64,000 nt of DNA from Streptomyces sennicomposti (lineage in GTDB: Bacteria > Actinomycetota > Actinomycetes > Streptomycetales > Streptomycetaceae), in contig NZ_JAIOAB010000002.1 in assembly GCF_019890635.1 (NCBI RefSeq), forward strand, positions 186,001 through 250,000, given 5' to 3'. The translations under genes and the position numbers were made by a program. Position 1 is the stretch's first letter. Each line of letters begins with the position of its first letter. Under the pieces are notes generated by a model that saw only the letters and a program-made list of their open reading frames with translations, was not told the DNA's origin and made no database searches. Shown one piece after another: positions 35,048 to 43,900 of the stretch.

Positions 35048-35083
35048 AGGAGCCCAGCCACCGGGGGATGTGGCCGGGCTCCT
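35048..35083 (-). terminator. Terminator after the P-type ATPase
   Basis: Arms AGGAGCCC (35048-35055) and GGGCTCCT (35076-35083), continued by GCCAC/GTGGC after one mismatch, form a 14-bp interrupted stem with an 8-base loop just downstream of the leftward ATPase stop. Confidence 0.65.
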
Positions 35084-35096
35084 GGTCAGTGGGGGT

Positions 35097-37628
35097 TCAT
35101 CCTCTGCGGTCGGACGCGGCCGTGCCGTTCACCGAGGCCGGCGAGCAACCGCAGCCACCGTCGGCGGAGCAGCTGTCGGCCTCGGCCACCACCTGGGCAG
35201 GCACCGCGGTCACCGGCTCCTGCGTGCCGCAGCTGGGACCGCACCCGCAACCGCCGTCCAGTTCGCCACCGCTGTGCACGGCCGGCGGCTCGATCTGATG
35301 CACGGGCAGGGCCGGACTCTGCGTGCCGCAGCTGGGACCGCAGCCGCAGCCGTCCTCGTCCGAGGCAGATGCCGCCGCGGCCGCGGCAGGCTGCGCCGAG
35401 GAGGCGGAGGCGGAAGAGGCCTTGGAGGACGTGATGGAGCCGGCCGCCCGCAGCGACGAGTGCAGCCGCAGGAGCCGCAGCCCGTTGGCGATGATCACCA
35501 AGGCCCAGGCCTCGTTGATCAGCACGCCTTCGGTGAGGGTGAACCGTCCGCCGATCGCGGAGACCACCAGGAACAGAATGACGGCCAGGGACAGGGCGAT
35601 GTTCTGTGCGATGACCCGGCTCGCCCGACGCGCGAGCGCGACCGCGTAGGGGAGCTTGTTGAGGTCGTCGGCCATCAACGCGACATCGGCTATCTCCAGC
35701 GCCACGTCGGTACCGGCCGCGCCCATGACGATGGCCACGTCGGCCGTGGCCAGCGCCGGTGCGTCATTGACGCCGTCGCCCACCATGGCCGTGATGCCGG
35801 ACTGCTTGATCGAGGCGACGGCCGTGCTCTTCTCGTCGGGCATCAGCTGGGCCCGGACACTCTCGATGCCCACCCGGTTGGCGATCGCCCGGGCGACCCG
35901 CTCACGGTCGCCCGTGAGCATCGTGGTGTGCGTGATGCCGACCTGCCGCAGGGACTTCAGCGCGGTCACCGACTCCGGACGCAGCTCGTCGGCGACGCCC
36001 AGCAGCCCGACAAGGCGCTCATCCACGGTGACGGCGACGGGAGTACCGCCGGCGTCCTCGACCGCGTCCAGCGCCGCCTGCGCGGCAGAGTCGCGGCTCA
36101 GGTCGCCGACCCTGCCGACCACCACCATCGCGCCGTCGACCACGGACCGGGCGCCGACACCGGGGATAACCTCGACATCCGAGGCGGGGGCGACAGCGAT
36201 CCCGCGGCCCCTCGCCGCCCGTACGATCGCCTCGGCGATCGGGTGGGTGGCTCCGGCCTCCACGGCCGCCGACAGCGCCAGCAGCTCGTTTTTGTCGAAG
36301 GAAGAAAGCGGGTGCACCTGCAGGAGAGTGGGCCGGCCCAGCGTCAGCGTGCCGGTCTTGTCGAACGCCACCGCCTTCAGCTTCGACAACTGCTCCAGAT
36401 ACGCGCCGCCCTTGATCAGAACCCCGTCCCGGGCCGCCCGCGCGACCGCCGAGACGACACTGACCGGCACCGACAGCACCAGCGAGCACGAACACGACAC
36501 GATGAGCACGACCAGCGCCCGGTACAGGGCGTCGGTGTAGGAGATGTCGAACACCTGCGGTCCGAACGCGGCCATCAGCACCGACAGGGCGATCATGATC
36601 GGCGTGTAGATCGAGGCGAACTTGTCGGCGAACCGCTGCGCCTGGCCCCGGTTCTGCTGGGCCTCCTCGACCTCCTTGATGACCCGCGCCAGCACCGTGT
36701 CCTCGAACGGCTTGGCGACCTGTATGCGCAGCGCCGCGTGCCCGTTCAGGGTGCCGCCGTACACCTCGGCACCCGGCTCGACCTCCACGGGCATGGACTC
36801 ACCGGTGATCGCGGATGCGTCGATCCACGACGACCCCTGCACGACGGTGCCGTCGGTGGGCAGCCGCGAACTCGGACGGACCAGGACCACGTCCCCGACC
36901 TGGAGCTGCTCGACCTCGACCTGCTCGACAGTGCCGTTGGAGGCGAACCGCTCCGCCATCGTAGGGCTGAGGTCCATCAGCTTCTGGATGGACTTGCGGG
37001 CCCGGTCGGCGACATAGCTTTCCAGGACCACACCGAGCGAGAAGATCACCACAACGCAGGCGGCCTCGGTCGCCTTGTCCAGTGCCAGCGCGCCGATGAC
37101 CGCGACGACGAGGAGAACGTTGATGGACACCCGCTTGGCCCTGAGCATCATCAGGGCGGTGCGCGCGGGATAGACGATGCCGACGGCCACACACGCGTAC
37201 GCGAAGATCTCGGCGATCGACTCGTACTGGGCGTAGCAGCCGAGGGACTCGACCACCACGAGAAGCGCGGCCGCGATCTCCAGCAGGATCATCTCAGGGC
37301 GCAGCCACCAGCGGGAACGCTTGGTGGGCTGCTCGGCCGACTTGCCGGCGCCGGCGGCGTGCGCGGGTTCGAGGACCAGGCCGGACGCGTTCGCTGTCCG
37401 CAGCAGCACGTCGTCGTCCAGCGTTGTCGGAGCCTCGATCACGAGGGTTCCCGTGGCGGACAGCACGCGTACGTCACGTACGCCGGGAACACGGCGCAGT
37501 GCTGTCAGATCACTGGCGCATTCGACGCAGCCGGATATCACCCGGTAGCGGCGCGCTCCGACGTCGGCTTCGGGCGGGGCAGCCACGTTACCGCTGGTAG
37601 AGGCGGCGAACTCGTTCACCTTGGTCAC
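35097..37628 (-). CDS. P1B-type metal-transporting ATPase with CSC motif and Cys-rich tail
   Basis: 843 residues. An N-terminal HMA domain carries CVEC (Cys34/Cys37). All P-type hallmarks are present: TGES (about 276), DKTGT (about 422), the HP motif GATHPIAEA and GDGVNDAP (about 617). The membrane metal site normally reading CPC is CSC here (VSCSCSLVLSVPV, about 377), so the conserved proline is missing. The last 90 residues hold nine cysteines in two GCGCGPSCGTQ repeats plus GGCGCSP, a probable metal-buffering tail. It exports a soft or transition metal from the cytosol. Its MerR-type promoter is at 37665-37695. Metal specificity cannot be assigned. Confidence 0.9.
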   Translation of the reverse strand: MTKVNEFAASTSGNVAAPPEADVGARRYRVISGCVECASDLTALRRVPGVRDVRVLSATGTLVIEAPTTLDDDVLLRTANASGLVLEPAHAAGAGKSAEQPTKRSRWWLRPEMILLEIAAALLVVVESLGCYAQYESIAEIFAYACVAVGIVYPARTALMMLRAKRVSINVLLVVAVIGALALDKATEAACVVVIFSLGVVLESYVADRARKSIQKLMDLSPTMAERFASNGTVEQVEVEQLQVGDVVLVRPSSRLPTDGTVVQGSSWIDASAITGESMPVEVEPGAEVYGGTLNGHAALRIQVAKPFEDTVLARVIKEVEEAQQNRGQAQRFADKFASIYTPIMIALSVLMAAFGPQVFDISYTDALYRALVVLIVSCSCSLVLSVPVSVVSAVARAARDGVLIKGGAYLEQLSKLKAVAFDKTGTLTLGRPTLLQVHPLSSFDKNELLALSAAVEAGATHPIAEAIVRAARGRGIAVAPASDVEVIPGVGARSVVDGAMVVVGRVGDLSRDSAAQAALDAVEDAGGTPVAVTVDERLVGLLGVADELRPESVTALKSLRQVGITHTTMLTGDRERVARAIANRVGIESVRAQLMPDEKSTAVASIKQSGITAMVGDGVNDAPALATADVAIVMGAAGTDVALEIADVALMADDLNKLPYAVALARRASRVIAQNIALSLAVILFLVVSAIGGRFTLTEGVLINEAWALVIIANGLRLLRLHSSLRAAGSITSSKASSASASSAQPAAAAAASASDEDGCGCGPSCGTQSPALPVHQIEPPAVHSGGELDGGCGCGPSCGTQEPVTAVPAQVVAEADSCSADGGCGCSPASVNGTAASDRRG

Positions 37629-37664
37629 CTGCCTGTTGGTGGGGAACTGAGCTAACTGGGCCGA

Positions 37665-37695
37665 GCGTAAAGTTTGGAGTCAGGTCCAAGGTCAA
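37665..37695 (-). promoter_or_regulatory. MerR-type promoter of the P-type ATPase
   Basis: Leftward -35 TTGACC (37695-37690), 19-base spacer, -10 TTACGC (37670-37665). The spacer contains the dyad TTGGA-N6-TCCAA (37674-37689). The dyad differs from the TTGAA/TTCAA dyads of the exporter and NRPS promoters, which suggests a different MerR regulator or a different metal signal. Confidence 0.7.
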
Positions 37696-37768
37696 GCCTT
37701 TTGGCGCCCCGATTTCACTGCGGTGAGCAGTGCCCTCGGCGTCCGCCCTGGGGCCTGGCCGAAACGGC

Positions 37769-37799
37769 TTGACTTAAAGCCCGGTTCAACGGCAAGACT
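37769..37799 (+). promoter_or_regulatory. MerR-type promoter of the NRPS operon
   Basis: -35 TTGACT (37769-37774), 19-base spacer, -10 AAGACT (37794-37799). Within the spacer, TAAAGC and TTCAAC half-sites match the exporter and methyltransferase promoters almost base for base. The leader to the NRPS ATG at 37931 is about 125 bases. It probably drives the six-gene run from NRPS to metK. Confidence 0.7.
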
Positions 37800-37930
37800 C
37801 GCGCCCTGGCAGCAGCCCCCGGCATCAGCCGTATGCGGCAGCGCCGGTCACATGCGTCGTTTCGCACCCCATGGGTGGTGTTCATTCAGCAGGTTCGGCT
37901 GCCCGGCCTGGCCTCGAAGGGGGAATGGAA

Positions 37931-40900
37931 ATGGACGATTCTTCGGAGCCTTCGATCGAACGCGCCGTCGAGACGATGGCCCTGGGCGTCGAGTCGGACG
38001 GCCCGGCGGAGGACCGCCGTGCCTACATCAGCGTAGGCCTCATCGACCTGCTGTCGACGATCACAGGAGTGCCGGCCTGTGACATCCCGGAGGAGGCCCC
38101 GCTCACCGTCGAGTCGCTGCAGGCGACCGTGCTCTGCACCGTCCTCGACGCAGCCTTCGACGTGCAGGTCCCCCTGTCCATGCTGACCACCGGCGCCTGC
38201 GTTCCCGAACTCACCGAGCTCCTCCTTGCCACCGCGTCGGACAACCGCAGCCACCGCGCACCCGAAGCCCTGGCCGACCCCGCGGCCGGCTGCGAGCCGT
38301 TCGACCTCACCGACGTCCAGCAGGCATACCTGCACGGCCGGGACTCCGCTCACGAACTCGGCAATGTCGACGCCTCCTTCTACGTCGAGCTGGACACCCA
38401 AGAGGTGGACATCGACCGCTTCGAGCAGGCGATGCGTGCGGCTATCGCCTGCCACGACATGCTCCGCGTCGTCATCCTCGAGGACGGGCGCCAGCAGGTC
38501 CTGCCCGAGGTGCCCGACTTCGTCATCGGCAGGGAGGACCTCTCGTCGCTGCCTGCCGATGACCAGCACGCCCGTCTTGAGGCGCTGCGCGCCGAGGCGA
38601 CGGCGAAACGGCGTGACGTCACCCAGTGGCCGCTGTTCGACCTGTACGCCACGCGCCTGGACGAGCGCCGGACCCTGCTGCGCTTCAGCATCGACCTCCT
38701 GGTCTGCGACGGCGCATCGTTCGCGGTGCTCATCGAAGAACTCGCCGGCCGCTACGAGAACCCCGGGCGTCAGTGGCCGGTGCCCCACCTGACCTTCCGG
38801 GACTACCAGCGCGCCGTCACCGGACCTGGACACCAGGACAAGCAGGAAAAGGCACGCGCCTACTGGACCGAGCGACTCGACAGCCTTCCCGCAGCCCCCC
38901 TGCTGCCCCTGGCAGGCCCGCTGGCGGCCATCGACACCCCCTGCTTCAACCGCCGCCACCACGCCTTGTCCGCACCGCAGTGGCAGAGCTTCAAGGCCCG
39001 CGCAGCCGCGCGGGGACTCACTCCCTCAGCCGCGCTGGCCACCGCGTATTCCGACGTCCTCGCCCGCTGGTCGCAGTCTCCCGACTTCACGATCAACGTG
39101 ACCGTCAACAACCGCAAGCCCGTGCACGAGCACGTCAAGCGGGTCATCGGGGACTTCACCACGCTCACGCTGCTGGACGTCCGCTCGGACGCCGGCAGGC
39201 CGTTCACCGAACGGGTCGGCGCCCTGCAGACGCAGCTGTGGCGAGACCTGGACCACAGCGAGTACAGCGGCATCCGAGTCATGCGCGAACTCGCGCGCCG
39301 CTCCGGGCCCGCATCAGCGATCGCACCCGTGGTCTTCTCGACGTTCGTCGGCTCCGGCTTCAGCGACGACTTCGCCCCCGACTGGCTGCACGGCATCCAC
39401 TACACGCTGGCCCAGGCGCCACAGCTCACCCTGGAATGCCTGACGCTCGAATTCCGCGGCGAGTTGCACATCACCTGGGACTCCGTCGACGACGCATTCG
39501 CGCCCGGACTCCTCGACGACATGTTCACGGCCTACCGGGACCTCGTTCAGCAGCTGGCCCAGAGCGACGCCGCGTGGGAGCAGCAGGCAACCGTGCACCC
39601 GCCTGAGCGCCAACTGGCCGTGCGGGAGCGGGCGAACGCGACCACGGCAGCGGCCCCCGACGCCCTCCTGCACCGTCTGGGAACAGCGCTGGCACACCGC
39701 AGCAGCGAACCCGCAGTGATCACCGCGGACCGCGTCCTCAGCTACGGCGACCTGGACCGCATGGCCTGCCGTCTCGGCCGCGCGCTGCGCAGGACCGGAG
39801 TACGCCCCAACCAGCTGGTCGCCATCGTGATGGACAAGGGCTGGGAGCAGGTCGTCGCGGTCCTGGCCATCCTCTACTCCGGCGCCGCCTACCTCCCCAT
39901 CGACGCGACCCTCCCTCCCGACCGCATCCGCCGCCTCCTGGCCCTCGGCGAGGCCGACATCGCCCTCACCCAGACCGCGGTGCGCGACCGCCTCAACTGG
40001 CCCAGCGAACTCACCGTCTTCGACGTCTCAGACCCCAGCCGCTGGTGGCACGAGATGGACGGCCCCCTGGAGGACGCACAAAGCGCCACCGACCTCGCCT
40101 ACGTCATCTTCACCTCCGGATCGACCGGCGAACCCAAGGGCGTCATGATCGACCACCGCGGGGCAGCCAACACCTGCTGGGACATCAACACCAAGTTCGG
40201 CGTCGGCCCCGGCGACCGCGTGCTGGCACTGTCCTCGCTCAGCTTCGACCTGTCCGTCTGGGACATCTTCGGAGTCCTCGCAGCGGGCGGAGCACTCGTG
40301 CTGCCCGAACCGGACGCCGGCCGGGACCCCCAACGCTGGGCCGAACTGGTCACGCAGCACGACGTGACCATCTGGAACACCGTCCCCGCGCTCATGCAGA
40401 TGTACACCACCTACGCGGAGGCACAGCCCTCCTACGACGCACTCGGCCCTCTGCGCCTGATCCTCATGTCCGGCGACTGGATCGAGGTCTCGCTGGCGGA
40501 CCGGATCCGGGCACAGAAGACCGCACCCGCCGACATCATCAGCATGGGCGGCGCGACGGAAGCATCCATCTGGTCCATCTACCACCCCATCGGCGCGCCC
40601 CTGCCCGGATGGAAGTCGGTCCCCTACGGCAAGCCGCTGGCCAACCAGACCTTCCACGTCCTGGACGAGCACATGCGGCCCTGCCCGGACTGGGTGATGG
40701 GGCAGCTCTTCATCGGCGGTGCCGGCCTCGCCCTCGGCTACTGGCGCGACCCGCAGCGCACCGGCGAGCGGTTCGTCGTCAATCCGCACACCGGCGAGCG
40801 CCTGTACGACACCGGCGACCGCGGCCGCTACCACCCCGACGGGAACATCGAATTCCTCGGCCGCGCCGACGGCCAGGTCAAGGTGAACGGCTATCGCATC

Positions 40901-43900
40901 GAACTCGGGGAGATAGAGCACACGCTCACCGGACACCGCGACGTCAAGCAGGCGATCGCCGTCACCGAGGGCAACAAACTCCTGGCCTTCGTCACGCCGC
41001 ATCCCGAAGTCATCGAGCAACTCGACGACGAGGCACGAGCGCAGGTCGCCGACTGGCAGCAGATCTTCGACTCGCTGCGCAGCGAGACCTCCGAACAGAC
41101 CGCCGGGTGGACCGACAGCTTCACCGGCCAGGTGATCCGCGAACAGGACATGGCCGACTGGGCCGACATCACCGCGCGCCGCGTCCTGGCGCACCGCCCG
41201 CGCCGCGTCCTGGAAATCGGGTGCGGAGCCGGACTGATCGCCACCCGGCTGCTGCCCGAGTGCGTGCAGTACACGGGAACCGACCTGTCCGCGCGGACCC
41301 TCAAAGACCTCGGCCAGCGTCTCGTGCAGGACGGCACCGCCGACAAGGCCATCCTGCTGCAACGGGAAGCCACCGACCTCGAAGGCGTGCCGCGCGCCTA
41401 CTACGACTGCGTCGTCATCAACTCCGTCGCCCAGTACTTCCCCTCAGCCGACTACCTCCTGGACACGGTGCGCAACGCCCTTACCACCCTGCGGCCCGGG
41501 GGAGTGGTCTACCTCGGCGACATCCGCGACCTGCGACAACTGCGCCCCTTCCACCTCGCGGTCGAGCGCGCACAGGCCGGCCCGCAGGATCTGGTCCGGG
41601 ACCTGGCCTGGCGCCTGGAGCAGCGCGAGCTGACCGAGACCGAACTGGCCGTCTCCCCCCGCCTCTTCTGGTCCGACCTGGGGCACCCGGCCGCGATCCT
41701 TCCGCGGCCGGGCAACCCGGCCACCGAAATGGCGGACTACCGCTACGACGTCGTCGTGTTCAACCACGCAGGCGCGCCAGCACCGCTTCCCCCCACGCTG
41801 GTCTGGGCCGACCGCGCACAGACGATGCCGGAACTCGAACAGGCTCTCAGCCGCCAACTCCCCTCGCTCTGCCTCCAAGACGTGCCCAATGCGCGGCTCA
41901 AGCACGCCGGCGCCTGGGCGGCGCGCCTAGACGATGCGGCATCGGCCAACCTGCCGCTCGCCGAATTCGACAGCATGGTGTGGCCGCAGGCCGAGGCAGA
42001 CCGATGTCTCATGCCCGCGACGCTCCTCGACCTGGCGCACCGCAACGGATACGCCTGCGAGTTCTTCACCCGCCCGCAGGCGGCACCCGGCACATTCGAC
42101 GCAGTGTTCACCCTGAGTCCGCGCGACGCTGAAACAGCAGTGCACGCCTACGCGTTCACCCACCCCGCCCCCGCCCCTGCCGAGGCGGAGGCCACCTCCA
42201 ACGTCCCGCTCCTCGCACGGCGGGTGGCCGCCCTCCCGTCCCGGCTCATCCAGCACGCACGCAAGACGCTCCCCTCCTACATGGTGCCCAGCGACATCGT
42301 CGTGCTGGCCGGACTGCCCCTCACCGCGAACGGCAAGGTCGACGTCGCCCGCCTCCACGACAGCGCCGCCCGCAACCGCAAGCAACCCCCCGCACTGGAG
42401 GCCGCAGAACCCGCAGACATCGTCGAGCAGACACTGGCCACCGCCTGGCAGCAGGTCCTCGGCCTGACGCGCGTGTCGGTCAACGACGACTTCTTCAAGA
42501 CCGGCGGCGACTCCCTGCTCGCCGTGCAGCTCAGCCGAGCGGCAGGCGAGGCCGGCATCACCGTCACGGTGGCCGAGGTGTTCGCGCACCCCACCATCGC
42601 GGAACTCGCCGGCCTCATACGCCAGCGCCGGCCCGGCCACGACGAAGCCCCGGAACCGGCCGGACTGCCCCGCATCGTGCCGGCCCCACAGGAACGGTTC
42701 ACCCCCTTCCCCCTCACCGACCTGCAGCAGGCCTATCTGCTGGGGCGCAACGGCTTCTTCGACCTGGGCAACGTCGCCGCCTCCTTCTACGTCGAGGTGG
42801 ACGCCCCCGAATTCGACCCGGAACGCCTGTCTGCCGCCCTTGAGGGCATGGTCCACCGCCACGACATGCTGCGTGCCGTCATCGGGCCGGACGGTCAGTG
42901 GCACGTCCAGGCCGAAACGGCGCCGATTCCCATACCCGTGATCGACCTGCGCCACCACACCGCGGCCGAAGCGGAAACCGAACTCGCAGCGGTCCGCCGC
43001 GAATGCAGCAGCCGGATATTCGATCCCGGACAGTTCCCGCTGTTCGACGTCCGCGTCAGCCAACTTGACGGATCCAGCCGCCTCCACATCAGCCTGGACC
43101 TGCTGATCGCAGACGGCGGGACCGTCACGGTCTTCCTCACCGAACTCGCCGCCCGCTACGCAGCCCCCGACCGCCACTGGCCACAGCTCGAAGTGACCTT
43201 CCGGGACTACCAGAACGCCATCGGGCAGGCGCAGAACAGCCCCCGCTACCAGCGCGCCCGCGACTACTGGACAGCACGCGCCGCCGACCTGCCCCCGGCC
43301 CCCCGCCTTCCCCTGGCCGCCGACCCCGCAGACATCACCGAACCCACCTTCACGCGGCGCACCCACCGTCTGCCCGCCGACGCCTGGCAGGCCCTGCGCG
43401 AGCGAGCCGGGCAGCACGGCATCACCCCCTCCACAGCCCTCGCCACCGCCTACGCCGAGACCCTCAACGCATGGTCCGACGGGAACCCGTTCACGTTGAA
43501 CGTCACCGTGAACAAGCGGCTGCCTCTGCACGACCAGATCACCGACGTGATCGGCGACTTCACCGCCATCAGCCTGCTGGAGGTGACCACCGACCCGGCC
43601 GCGAGCTTCGCCGACCGGGCCAGAACGATCCAGGCGCAACTGGCCAGGGACCTCGACCACAACGAGTTCACCGGGATCAAAGTGCTCCGGGAGATCGCGC
43701 GGCTGCACGGCCCCGACCGCGCAACGATTCCGGTGGTCTTCACCAGCGCCCTCGACTCCGCCGGCGCAGACTTCGGGCAGGCGGTCAGCGGTCTGGGCAC
43801 GATGACGGACAGCATCGTGCACACCCCGCAGGTCCACATCGACCACCAGGTGTTCGAGTACGACGGAGAACTCGTACTGAACTGGGACTCGATCAACGAG

